This document shows positions 8,921-17,099 of a DNA stretch of 64,000 nucleotides, one piece after another. The notes below the pieces were generated by a model. That model was not told the DNA's origin, searched no databases, and was given only the letters and a program-made list of their open reading frames with translations. This stretch comes from a virus. The position numbers and the translations under genes are program-made. Positions within the stretch are counted from its first letter, which is position 1, and each line of letters starts with the position of its first letter. The stretch covers positions 62,001-126,000 of IMG/VR virus record IMGVR_UViG_3300033992_001502. One strand, given 5' to 3'.

Positions 8921-10040
8921 GGTACGCCATGTCAAACACGGAATCGCTAAAATAACTATTGATCCATTCATTAAAGCTTTCAATTGAAGTATTTGAATTT
9001 CTGTCATGCATGTAACAGAAAAGGTCATTAATATCTTTGACTTTTTGTAGAGCCATCATATCTTCAGTAGAACTAAATTTTCTCTTTAGGTCACCGATTG
9101 CTTTATTCCACAAAAACACAGAGTATCCTTGCTGGATAAAATTCATCATTTGAGTCTTGCCTGCCTTATCTCGGTCAAATATAACTTGAGTAGCACCCTT
9201 TGACCCTAGATTAGAGAAAATACTTCTGGCTTTAGATGCACCAGAGGTTGCAATCGCGTTAGTTATGAACATTGAATCGAATTGACCCTCAGTCATTCTG
9301 ATTGGCTTGCTGAAGTCAACGTTCAAGATATTGAAGTAGTTATTAAGAAAGTTCGCATCTTCCACCAGATCCTTCGAGAGTCCTATCTGAGAGAAGATAT
9401 GAATAATATCGGAATATGACTTGATTATGTACTTACGTTCGGAATTTGGATCGAGACTTCTAATTGAGAATCCTAGTATTTTACCGGATCTTCTATCGAA
9501 ATTAAAAATATAGACTTTATTATCGGATGAATCAGTATAGAGACAATCTCCGAAATCTTCAATTAAGTTGATCGCTCGGCCCTTTATGTACTGATACGCT
9601 CTAGATTCTTCTGAAACCATATCAAGTCTCTTTAACGAGAACCTATTGATTACTTCAGTTATTGTAACAAGACTTGATGTATCGGATGTTAAGAATCTAA
9701 TTAATTGATTCTCTGTCTTTTTGGGTTTTGCAACTGGTGAGTATTCTGTATCTAGGATAAAGCTTGGAAGCATGATTCCATGTTCCTTACTCATTCTGGC
9801 AACAAATTCTCCCATGGTCATATATGCCATACAACCATCATTAAAACATTTATAAGCCCCAGTATCTAAATAGAGGTTACCACGCTTCTTTGAAACCTTC
9901 TTGTCCGAGTCTCCGCAAATTGGACACGCGAAATTTAGCTTACGGCCAGTCTCTCCATCAATTTTTTGTTTCTCAGGAACATCGTGGAATCTCTTACGTA
10001 ATAAGGTTTCAATGAATGCGGTTATTTCCTCAATTCTCAT
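8916..10040 (-). CDS. 61: DNA primase gp61 (DnaG/Toprim type)
   Basis: A 374-residue primase. An N-terminal zinc ribbon has C39-P-I-C42 and C65...C70. A Toprim domain follows with TEGQFDS as the glutamate motif and FDRDKAG as the aspartate motif. It synthesises RNA primers with helicase gp41 (50501-52039). The start codon overlaps the last 11 bases of the DNA-polymerase C-terminal-half gene, implying translational coupling. T4 gp61 is 342 residues, so the length fits. Confidence 0.9.
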   Translation of the reverse strand: MRIEEITAFIETLLRKRFHDVPEKQKIDGETGRKLNFACPICGDSDKKVSKKRGNLYLDTGAYKCFNDGCMAYMTMGEFVARMSKEHGIMLPSFILDTEYSPVAKPKKTENQLIRFLTSDTSSLVTITEVINRFSLKRLDMVSEESRAYQYIKGRAINLIEDFGDCLYTDSSDNKVYIFNFDRRSGKILGFSIRSLDPNSERKYIIKSYSDIIHIFSQIGLSKDLVEDANFLNNYFNILNVDFSKPIRMTEGQFDSMFITNAIATSGASKARSIFSNLGSKGATQVIFDRDKAGKTQMMNFIQQGYSVFLWNKAIGDLKRKFSSTEDMMALQKVKDINDLFCYMHDRNSNTSIESFNEWINSYFSDSVFDMAYL

Positions 10041-11655
10041 CAGTTATAGTTACCTTCTTTACAGGTTTTGGTTTAGTTGCGTTTTTGTAAGCTTTGTCAA
10101 GATCGTATCCCATTTTGTAGTAATCCTTTCCGGTTTTAACAGCTTTTTCGTACTTGTCAGTTTGCAACCATGAACCACCAGACGGAGTATTGATTATTTC
10201 GCTCCAGCCATTCGATCTTAAGTATTCTTGCATCACTTCAACTGGAATTGCAAATGGATCTTCTACTTCAATTCCTAATTTCTTTGCTACTCGATCGCGA
10301 TACTTAGTAAGTTCGTGTTTTGGAACGATTACTGTATTTAGGCCAAATTTAGAAATTGCTGAAATGTAAACTGGGAATAAATTCGCAGGTACCGGCTTGT
10401 CTGGATTACCAATGTATTCTTGGCAGCTTTCCGGAATTTCAGAATAGGCTAGAGTTTTTGAGTCAACTGCATACAGTGGGAAAGTTTCTTCGTTTGTGAA
10501 TTCTTTGCTACGGCTTCTTGATTTAACAAGTTCAACTTTACGAACAAGGGCTGAAGTTAATTCCGGATAACCCATTGCAACTAATAATTTATTAATTGGC
10601 TCAATGATTAATCGGAAGAACTGTTGATCTCTATCCATAGGCACTGCGAATTCTTCTGGATAAGAGCCTGGAGCGTACGCAAAAATATCAAATTCATACT
10701 CATTCGGCGAAGCATAGTAAAATTTAATCTTTGAACCGCTTCGTATCAATGCATACTTTTGATTTTTGGTTTTCTTTATCACGTGATTGTGATATGCAGC
10801 AGCTCTACCGTAAATCGGCATTCCTTTCTCCATTACTAATGGATTTAGGCTCTTTAGGTAATCTTCGTAAACTCGAACTGAGAAGTTAAAAGCAATCTCA
10901 TCGACCGTTAGCGAATTACACTCGTCTTTTAGAGCCTGTAATTTCGGAATCAAGTCTTCTTCAAGATCCAAGTTATACCCGATTCCTAAAAGATATGAAT
11001 ACAGCTTTTGTAAGTGCTGTCTTGCCCAAATTGGATAGGAAGCTTGAATTGCTTCAAGACCCTTAATGATTAATGATTCTTTATCAAGTAGTCGTTCGTG
11101 CTTATTATCTTTATATGATACGCTTAAGATGTATTTCTTCTTAGCGAGCCAGATTCCTGAACTAGAAAGATTTTCAAGCTCAAAATTTTGGCGATTGTCT
11201 GTGTTGAAATGAACTGCGTATTTCTCAAAAGCTTGTTCAAAATAATCCTTTAATCGGTTTCGGTTAATTGCCAAACAGAACTCAAGAGACTCTTTATTAT
11301 CTAAGTCTAATCCTTCTACTGACTGAATTGCATAATCAAAACAGACATACACAGAGTCAGTATCTGTGTAAATTGCAGCTTCTTTTTCAATTTGAGAAAC
11401 TTTTTTGTCTGAAATTCCTAAAATTTCATGAAGTTCAGTATCTAGGTGCCACTTGTGCTGAAAGTAGTGATTTACTGCCCGGATTGAGAATTTAATTAAA
11501 TCTTGACCTTGTAGAGTAATAGATTTAGCTATTTCGTTATTATGAAAATAGAAATATCGGTTACCGAAGGCACCATAGAATGAGTTAATTAAGATTTTAA
11601 TTGCATTCTGCTTTAAATCTAGTGATTTAATTTGCTGTTCTAACTGTTTTGACAT
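10030..11655 (-). CDS. 43B: DNA polymerase family B, C-terminal half (gp43B; palm and thumb)
   Basis: A 541-residue fragment starting in the fingers helix. It holds polymerase motif B (K20-x3-N24-S25-x-Y27-G28) and motif C YTDTDS (96-101), the second metal-binding catalytic site, followed by thumb. It lacks the exonuclease domain and motif A, which are in a separate gene at 54829-56211. The two proteins must assemble to give an active replicase. It has its own early-type promoter (AAACC-N18-TACAAT) and overlaps the primase gene. There is no sign of decay: the reading frame is intact and the C terminus is natural. Confidence 0.92.
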   Translation of the reverse strand: MSKQLEQQIKSLDLKQNAIKILINSFYGAFGNRYFYFHNNEIAKSITLQGQDLIKFSIRAVNHYFQHKWHLDTELHEILGISDKKVSQIEKEAAIYTDTDSVYVCFDYAIQSVEGLDLDNKESLEFCLAINRNRLKDYFEQAFEKYAVHFNTDNRQNFELENLSSSGIWLAKKKYILSVSYKDNKHERLLDKESLIIKGLEAIQASYPIWARQHLQKLYSYLLGIGYNLDLEEDLIPKLQALKDECNSLTVDEIAFNFSVRVYEDYLKSLNPLVMEKGMPIYGRAAAYHNHVIKKTKNQKYALIRSGSKIKFYYASPNEYEFDIFAYAPGSYPEEFAVPMDRDQQFFRLIIEPINKLLVAMGYPELTSALVRKVELVKSRSRSKEFTNEETFPLYAVDSKTLAYSEIPESCQEYIGNPDKPVPANLFPVYISAISKFGLNTVIVPKHELTKYRDRVAKKLGIEVEDPFAIPVEVMQEYLRSNGWSEIINTPSGGSWLQTDKYEKAVKTGKDYYKMGYDLDKAYKNATKPKPVKKVTITDEN

Positions 11656-11663
11656 ATACGAGT

Positions 11664-11692
11664 ATTGTACTTGTGAATATTCATTTGGGTTT
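11664..11692 (-). promoter_or_regulatory. Early promoter AAACC-N18-TACAAT
   Basis: -35-like AAACC at 11692-11688 and -10 at 11669-11664 (minus strand) before the polymerase C-terminal-half and primase genes. Confidence 0.5.
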
Positions 11693-11702
11693 AATTTACC
11701 AA

Positions 11703-11711
11703 ATAAATAAC
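11703..11711 (+). promoter_or_regulatory. Late promoter element ATAAATAAC
   Basis: Intergenic; ATG of the 200-residue late protein is 15 bases downstream of the element. Confidence 0.7.
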
Positions 11712-11726
11712 TAAAAAGTTGAAAAC

Positions 11727-12329
11727 ATGGTAAACACTGATCGCTCTGTAATTAATAGAGCTTATCCATTTTTAAGCAATTTTCCATTTGATAAAGACTT
11801 TGATATTCAAATATCAACTTCTCCAGTCGCTGCTGTGATGTTCGATGACGATTTTGAAACAAGCAGATCATCAACTCCGTATGTTATCAATTTTAGACAC
11901 ACCGGATCTCCAATCAACGCAAGTATCTCAATTGTAAAGGATGAACTTATTTGGATCGGTGAAATTGCTGAATCCATCACAAAACTTGACAGGATAGCTA
12001 AGCGAATTGACCGAGGTATTAAAACCAAGGATCTTTTAGTAAAACGCGACATGTCTTTAGAAGCGGATGAATGGATGACTCTTGTTTCAGATCGCAAGAG
12101 CTCTCTTAGCCAGGAAACGTTTAACGAAGTGCTGGCAGGTCTAGTAGGAAATAGGTCAGTTAACCAAACTGTGACACTAATAAATAATTTGAATAAGCTT
12201 TACACTAAAACTGGTCTGGTTAAATTATCAAAGGCAGAATGTGACGTGATTTTCACGTTTCTTCATTTTAGACTGATTTATGCAAAGCTAATACTTGGCA
12301 TTGTAATTGCCTCAAAAATATCAATCTAA
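11727..12329 (+). CDS. Late protein of unknown function
   Basis: A 200-residue protein following a late promoter (element ends 15 bases before ATG). The C-terminal 25 residues (FLHFRLIYAKLILGIVIASK) are strongly hydrophobic, so a membrane or buried helix is possible. No recognised domain. It abuts the next gene exactly (TAA then ATG), and the two downstream genes carry capsid-targeting-like motifs, suggesting a morphogenesis or virion role. Another ATAAATAAT at 12180-12188 lies inside this gene and may be chance. Confidence 0.6.
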   Translation: MVNTDRSVINRAYPFLSNFPFDKDFDIQISTSPVAAVMFDDDFETSRSSTPYVINFRHTGSPINASISIVKDELIWIGEIAESITKLDRIAKRIDRGIKTKDLLVKRDMSLEADEWMTLVSDRKSSLSQETFNEVLAGLVGNRSVNQTVTLINNLNKLYTKTGLVKLSKAECDVIFTFLHFRLIYAKLILGIVIASKISI

Positions 12330-12602
12330 ATGGAACAATTGGATTCATTCATTGAGTATCTGTATACGGTAGAAGAGAACTTAACTCAACTAACGACAGA
12401 TCAAGTAAAAAAGCTACAGTCAATTCAAACTAAAGTAAGTGAATTAGTTAATAAAATTCAAACGCCTCAACCGGCCCAGCCTCAAAGCCAACCCCAAGTT
12501 CAAGTACGATCAATGGAATTACAGTTAGCTGAAAATAAGGTTCAAAGCTTCTCAAACTACATGGAGTTAAAAGAAACAACTAAAGCAAAGAATGCTAGGT
12601 AA
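12330..12602 (+). CDS. Small late protein: coiled coil, Pro/Gln linker, C-terminal motif
   Basis: A 90-residue protein starting directly after the preceding stop. Residues 1-44 look like an amphipathic coiled coil, 45-60 are a Pro/Gln-rich linker, and the C terminus has FSNYME (74-79), a variant of the shared capsid-targeting-like motif. It overlaps the next gene by 11 bases. Its function is unknown; it may be an internal head or scaffold-associated protein. Confidence 0.55.
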   Translation: MEQLDSFIEYLYTVEENLTQLTTDQVKKLQSIQTKVSELVNKIQTPQPAQPQSQPQVQVRSMELQLAENKVQSFSNYMELKETTKAKNAR

Positions 12603-13392
12603 AAGACTCCATACATTTTCACAATTTATTCTAGAAAGAGGTGATTGGAATTACGCAAATCACTATGCTCAATACCTAAATAAGTTCACAGAAGATTCTG
12701 TTATATTGGATCTACTTAAAGACTTTGATAAACAGGTTAATGAATTGGAGGATACTTACTGGTATAATAGAGAAAGTCGAAATTTTAGAAACGACCATTA
12801 TGCACTAGACATGAAAATCCACTCATACCCAGATGTACAGAAATGGGCAGCACTAAAAGGATATTCAGCTGAGGAAATTGAAGAAGATGAGTCGTCATTA
12901 GAATCAGCAATGTGGGATCAGTGGGGTAGATTCATGGAAGAGACTTACGAAGTTAATTCAGAAGACTATATGAATACGTATGACTGGTTAACTAAAGTTG
13001 GAGTAGGGGGCCAAAGCGGAGGCTGGCTATTACTAGCAATGGAGGACAGTCATTCTGACTTGGAAAGAATTCTAGAAGATAAATTCGATATGTACTTAGA
13101 AGAAGTAGCAGACGCAAATGCTGGATCAATTCAGTTACTAAAACAAATCATTGAAAATCCAGAAGAGACTGCTGAGCTCATTGAGTTTGGAATAATTGAT
13201 GAAGAGACTGCTGCTAAAGCAGAGGAGATTATTGAAGCTCGAGATGAAGTTGAAAACTGGTTACGTGAAAAACTGAATGAATTGTATCAAATAGAAAGGG
13301 ATCTTGATGCAATTAAAGATGATATTAATAGATTTAGACAGACTGCATTAGCTGATTTTTACGTATGGACCTCTGATTCAGAAGACTATTAA
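12592..13392 (+). CDS. Acidic putative internal head protein with N-terminal targeting-like motif
   Basis: A 266-residue, strongly acidic, mostly helical protein. The N terminus FSQFILE (9-15) fits the capsid-targeting-like consensus and ends in Ile-Leu-Glu, a candidate gp21-type cleavage site. The last 100 residues form a Glu-rich coiled coil. It is the last gene of the 11727 late operon and converges with uvsW, overlapping its end by 4 bases. No known family recognised; packaging is inferred from the motif. Confidence 0.6.
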   Translation: MLGKRLHTFSQFILERGDWNYANHYAQYLNKFTEDSVILDLLKDFDKQVNELEDTYWYNRESRNFRNDHYALDMKIHSYPDVQKWAALKGYSAEEIEEDESSLESAMWDQWGRFMEETYEVNSEDYMNTYDWLTKVGVGGQSGGWLLLAMEDSHSDLERILEDKFDMYLEEVADANAGSIQLLKQIIENPEETAELIEFGIIDEETAAKAEEIIEARDEVENWLREKLNELYQIERDLDAIKDDINRFRQTALADFYVWTSDSEDY

Positions 13393-14939
13393 TTAACGAA
13401 TCTATTTAAGTCAAATTTGTGTTTTGACACAATGAATTTCTGACTCTTATAAATTTTCTCTCTAGCATGACCGTGCTTAACGATGTAGCCATTAAGATCG
13501 TCTATTAGATCGTAAATCGTTACCTTAACTTTCCCTTTTAATCCACGCATTCCCCTACCAATAGATTGACGTATTGTTACCTCAGATTTGTAACTCTCGG
13601 CCAAGATAATGTGATTAACGTTTTTTAAGTCAATTCCAGTAGAGAAAGTTCCGTATGATGCGACTAGTGTAACGCCAGGACCAGCTTCCATAATTCTTTG
13701 ATATTCATCACGATCTGAGCTATCAACACCACCGTCTATGTAATAAACGTGCTCTCTCCATTCCTTAATCTTATCACAAATACGCTGGCCGTACTGATCC
13801 TTAACGTTTATGTATAGAATCAAAGTATTTCCTTCAAGTTTCTTAACGAATGCAGAAATGAAGTCAATTCTAGGTTCGTAAGAGACAATGAACGCTTTTT
13901 CAGAGTCGTACATCTCTTTACCGGACTTTCCTTCTTCTCGCAGAGCCATGTATTTCTCAACAAAAGGTTCAGTTTTAGGATATTCTAAGTAAACCATTTT
14001 AATATAGACATCAGGTGAGTAGTTATTCTCAATTAAGTGACTTGCGGATAGAGTCATACTTAATGGACCAAGAAATTCTTGAATTCTGAAGAAATCCGAA
14101 TAGTCTTCTTCTATTTTAATTGTTCCGGAAAGTCCAAGTTTGTATTCGACATTAACTGACTGTATTAAAATATCCCGAACAGAGTTTCCTCTACTTGTGT
14201 GACACTCATCGATACAAACAATGCTAAATTCCTTGAAGAATTCAGGAGGTCTGTTAATTAGACTTTGGTAAGTTGAAATAACTATCTCAGATTCAGCAAA
14301 TGCTTTGTCTGTGTACTTACTCTTTCCGCCGATCGTCATTACGTTAAAGCTCATCAGACCGGTATTGTAATCGTCTGTGAATTTTTCAGCAGTTTGACTA
14401 ACTAGTCCAGCTCTAGGAACTACGATTAGGGCTTTTTTGCCATTTCCGGCGAGAATACCCTTTCTCTTAAGAAAGGCTAAATATAAAAAGAAAATAATTG
14501 TTTTACCAGCAGATGTTGCAAGTTCAAGAGAACAGAACTTGTATTTTAAGGCACGAAATACTGCCTCTAATTGATAGTCTCTAGCCTCAATGTTTGAACC
14601 ATCCAGCATAACTGACGTAAACTTTGCAAGTTGATCCTTTGTGAAATTTAAGTTAAATAATTTCTCATAATCTTCGATATGAACCTCATACTCAAATTTC
14701 TTACTGAAATTAAATAGTTCTTTCCAAAGGCCGACTCCGATTTTGTGAGCGCCGGTTTCTTTATCGACTACAACAAAATGGTCGTATCCGTCCCATAACT
14801 TTCGTTTATATAGACGATTAAAAAGATAGCCTTTTTGCCTCTTTTTAAAATAGAATTGAAGATCTTTGAGTTCGCCCTTTGTGTCATGGCTTACAAGTAC
14901 AAGAAATTGTCGATCGTTTGATAATTTAAAGGTTAACAA
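13389..14939 (-). CDS. uvsW: UvsW-type ATP-dependent helicase
   Basis: A 516-residue superfamily-2 helicase, close to T4 UvsW (503). Visible motifs are ATSAGKT (Walker A), CIDECH (motif II), LSGT (motif III) and SIGRGMRG (motif VI). The N-terminal region containing KLWDGYDHF matches the small UvsW substrate-recognition domain. It remodels branched DNA and R-loops and switches origin-dependent to recombination-dependent replication. The start is a TTG at 14939: an in-frame TAA lies upstream and no ATG is available. It follows a 146-residue gene on the same strand. Confidence 0.93.
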   Translation of the reverse strand: MLTFKLSNDRQFLVLVSHDTKGELKDLQFYFKKRQKGYLFNRLYKRKLWDGYDHFVVVDKETGAHKIGVGLWKELFNFSKKFEYEVHIEDYEKLFNLNFTKDQLAKFTSVMLDGSNIEARDYQLEAVFRALKYKFCSLELATSAGKTIIFFLYLAFLKRKGILAGNGKKALIVVPRAGLVSQTAEKFTDDYNTGLMSFNVMTIGGKSKYTDKAFAESEIVISTYQSLINRPPEFFKEFSIVCIDECHTSRGNSVRDILIQSVNVEYKLGLSGTIKIEEDYSDFFRIQEFLGPLSMTLSASHLIENNYSPDVYIKMVYLEYPKTEPFVEKYMALREEGKSGKEMYDSEKAFIVSYEPRIDFISAFVKKLEGNTLILYINVKDQYGQRICDKIKEWREHVYYIDGGVDSSDRDEYQRIMEAGPGVTLVASYGTFSTGIDLKNVNHIILAESYKSEVTIRQSIGRGMRGLKGKVKVTIYDLIDDLNGYIVKHGHAREKIYKSQKFIVSKHKFDLNRFVN

Positions 14940-14954
14940 GCATTTAAAATATTT

Positions 14955-15395
14955 TTAATGCCCGTCTAGGAGCTTTTGTACGTCTAATCTGGTTTTAATA
15001 CCAAATAGAACTGCGTCAATTGTTTTAATGGAATCTGAGTAAAAAGTTATCTGATTTTCAACCTGTTCGATCTTTTCTTTAAGCGAGGCGGTCTTTCCAT
15101 CAACTATTGTATTCTTTTCATTAGCGCCATACCTCATTTGATGATTCTTTGATGCATCGATCCACTCTTCACCCTTCTTTTCACGGAAAGTCTTCTTAAG
15201 TTGAGTAAAGTGCTCAATAAGAGTGTGATTCTCCTCAAGCATTCTCTGCCTTAAGCTAAGAAATGTCACTTGAGCCTCAGGAATCTTACGAATGTGCTCG
15301 AGAAGTTTGATTCCTACATAGATTTCGCCAGAGAACGATTCTCGTTTCTCTCTAAAAACTTCAGCAATAGTTCTTTTTGGGGTAGTTTCTTCCAT
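14955..15395 (-). CDS. Unknown early coiled-coil protein
   Basis: A 146-residue, charged, helical protein; residues about 55-125 look like coiled coil. No enzyme motif or known family. It is the first gene of a two-gene operon with uvsW, 15 bases upstream of it, and sits behind a good early-type promoter (AAACT-N16-TAAAAT). A role in replication or recombination is suggested only by this context. Confidence 0.6.
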   Translation of the reverse strand: MEETTPKRTIAEVFREKRESFSGEIYVGIKLLEHIRKIPEAQVTFLSLRQRMLEENHTLIEHFTQLKKTFREKKGEEWIDASKNHQMRYGANEKNTIVDGKTASLKEKIEQVENQITFYSDSIKTIDAVLFGIKTRLDVQKLLDGH

Positions 15396-15401
15396 ACCTA
15401 T

Positions 15402-15428
15402 ATTTTATCAAAAACTTGCAGTAAGTTT
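15402..15428 (-). promoter_or_regulatory. Early promoter AAACT-N16-TAAAAT
   Basis: Boxes at 15428-15424 and 15407-15402; serves the 146-residue gene and uvsW. Confidence 0.6.
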
Positions 15429-15898
15429 TAACTGATAAAGCAATAATATAGACTTTCGATTTGATAGAAGTCACTATTGAACTCTTGAATTATATTACTT
15501 GAGTAAATTGAATCCCCAAGTTCATGATGATCACCGTTTGTGTAGAAGACAGAGACGCCTCCATCGTAAAGGCATACAACTGAGTCTAATTTATAGTGCT
15601 GAATTGACCCTCTAACCATCTCCTTGAATTGCTCATGAGATACGTCAGAACCCTCATTAGTAACAAAGATACTAGGAAATGATCTCTTGATCCGGTGGCC
15701 GCTATTTTCTATTGAATTTAGTATTTGTAGCACATAAGGCAGCTTGCCATAGTCATCTAGGTCTTTTAGGACTTGATTGTACTGTTTTGAATTAGTAAAG
15801 TTATAAATTACGAAAGGTTTTTGCGCCTGCACACAGTCTCTAACCAATTGATAATGGTTTCCATCGTATTCTCTTGTTTTTCTTAGCGATCTGTTCAT
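15428..15898 (-). CDS. Unknown protein (156 residues)
   Basis: A soluble alpha/beta-looking protein with no recognised motif. It is divergent from the RNA-repair-like cassette. The 51-base divergent intergenic region carries a late-type ATAAATAACC on this strand (15926-15935) and an early-type promoter on the other, so the two sides may be expressed at different times. Confidence 0.55.
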   Translation of the reverse strand: MNRSLRKTREYDGNHYQLVRDCVQAQKPFVIYNFTNSKQYNQVLKDLDDYGKLPYVLQILNSIENSGHRIKRSFPSIFVTNEGSDVSHEQFKEMVRGSIQHYKLDSVVCLYDGGVSVFYTNGDHHELGDSIYSSNIIQEFNSDFYQIESLYYCFIS

Positions 15899-15916
15899 AA
15901 TTTAGTATATTAGATA

Positions 15917-15944
15917 AAACTACTAGGTTATTTATCAGTAAAAT
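15917..15944 (+). promoter_or_regulatory. Early promoter AAACT-N17-TAAAAT
   Basis: -35-like AAACT at 15917-15921 and -10 at 15939-15944, 5 bases before the first gene of the RNA-repair-like operon. Same architecture as nine other operon fronts in the window. Confidence 0.6.
15927..15935 (-). promoter_or_regulatory. Late promoter element ATAAATAAC (minus strand)
   Basis: In the divergent intergenic region; would serve the gene starting at 15898. Confidence 0.55.
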
Positions 15945-15949
15945 ACTCT

Positions 15950-16489
15950 ATGGAAAATCATATTCATATTAACATATTCGACTTTGACGAAACTCTCTTT
16001 AGAGTGCCAGGTTACACATGCAAAGAAGCAAAGGGAATTACGCCCTACGACTGGTTTGACTCGCCTGAGTCTTTATCACCGGAGTTCAACATTCGAGCAA
16101 TCTTAAATACTTGCGAGCAAACTCAAGCGCAACCAGACGTTCTTAGTTTTTTAATAACTCACCGAGTTAAAGCCTGTCAAGAAAGAGTTCTTGAAATACT
16201 TAGAGATAATGGCGGAATCTTATTCGATAAAACGTTCTTTCTTGGAAGAGAATCTGCTAAGGCTGAGGTTGCCCTTAAATTGATTAGAACTCACGAAGCT
16301 AATTCAATCACAATATTTGAAGATTCACTATGGGAAATCATTAAGTACACAGAAGCATTCTTGGATGCAGGCTTAATGATTGATATTGAATTCATCTTTG
16401 TTGATAAGAGTCGAGTAATTACAATCGCATGGGAAACCGCTAGGTCCATTGCTGAACTATCTCAAATTGAAAAATTAAGCATACAATGA
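15950..16489 (+). CDS. HAD-superfamily phosphatase, Swiss-Army-Knife RNA-repair-like
   Basis: A 179-residue HAD hydrolase. The nucleophile motif is FDFDETL (10-16, Asp11 and Asp13). A DWFDSPESL segment follows, then LITHRV (motif II) and FEDS (motif IV). The conserved DSPESL after the first motif is a feature of the 'Swiss Army Knife RNA repair-like' HAD group. By analogy with T4 Pnkp it could remove 3'-phosphates from broken RNA. It is the first gene of an operon with a P-loop kinase (stop/start overlap of 4 bases) and a ligase-like fusion. The early promoter's -10 ends 5 bases before the ATG. Confidence 0.75.
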   Translation: MENHIHINIFDFDETLFRVPGYTCKEAKGITPYDWFDSPESLSPEFNIRAILNTCEQTQAQPDVLSFLITHRVKACQERVLEILRDNGGILFDKTFFLGRESAKAEVALKLIRTHEANSITIFEDSLWEIIKYTEAFLDAGLMIDIEFIFVDKSRVITIAWETARSIAELSQIEKLSIQ

Positions 16490-17094
16490 TATTATTCGTA
16501 GAAGGCGCCAGGCACTGTGGCAAAACATTTTTAATTAATCAATTTATCGAGAAGGCAAATGATCCAAGAATTGAGTACTACAAATTCTATTTCGCAGATC
16601 ATATTAAAACGTTAGGATTAGTTGGATTAGACACTGATCCAAGTCTTCATTATTTTAGCTTGGGAAATATCATGACCATTATGGAAATGAATCTTAGACC
16701 TGAATATTCAGATAAAATTTGGATATTTGATCGAGCTATCATATCTGCATACACTTGGGCAATCTTAAGAAAAAGATTAACTCGAACTAAAGCTGAGCTT
16801 GAATTCTTAACTCTATTGAAAACTAATTTATATGCAAATTCAAAAACGTTAGTAGTTTCAGTTGCAGGTCAAACTGGTGATTCTAGCAGAGTTAAAGATA
16901 CTTGGGATGGAGCACATTCTACACTAGAAGAACAGCAACTAATGGCTCATCTAATTGAGCTTGGTGTAAAAGATCTTGTAAATTCAGAAAAAAATAACAA
17001 ACTAAGCATCGTTTTTAATAAGTTTGATGAAGATTCGGTTAATTCATTTAATGCCGAGTGTTATACATTATTAGGAATAGAGCCTAATAAATAA
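16486..17094 (+). CDS. P-loop nucleoside/polynucleotide kinase-like protein
   Basis: A 202-residue P-loop protein with GARHCGKT (7-14) and FDRAIISAY around residues 83-91, the DR-x-x-x-S signature of deoxynucleoside and thymidylate kinases. It could phosphorylate nucleotides or RNA 5' ends. Placement between a HAD phosphatase and a KxDG ligase-like protein favours 5'-end healing, with nucleotide salvage as the alternative. Its final Asn-Lys-stop codons form a late-promoter-like element for the next gene. Confidence 0.7.
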   Translation: MILFVEGARHCGKTFLINQFIEKANDPRIEYYKFYFADHIKTLGLVGLDTDPSLHYFSLGNIMTIMEMNLRPEYSDKIWIFDRAIISAYTWAILRKRLTRTKAELEFLTLLKTNLYANSKTLVVSVAGQTGDSSRVKDTWDGAHSTLEEQQLMAHLIELGVKDLVNSEKNNKLSIVFNKFDEDSVNSFNAECYTLLGIEPNK

Positions 17095-17095
17095 C
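17087..17095 (+). promoter_or_regulatory. Late promoter-like element overlapping the kinase stop
   Basis: ATAAATAAC formed by Asn-Lys-stop; ATG of the ligase fusion follows 4 bases later. It may give late expression of the fusion alone. Confidence 0.5.
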
Positions 17096-17099
17096 AGAT

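Noticed and set aside
12180-12188. ATAAATAAT inside the 200-residue late gene
   Set aside because: Formed by Ile-Asn-Asn codons and 141 bases from the next start; likely chance.
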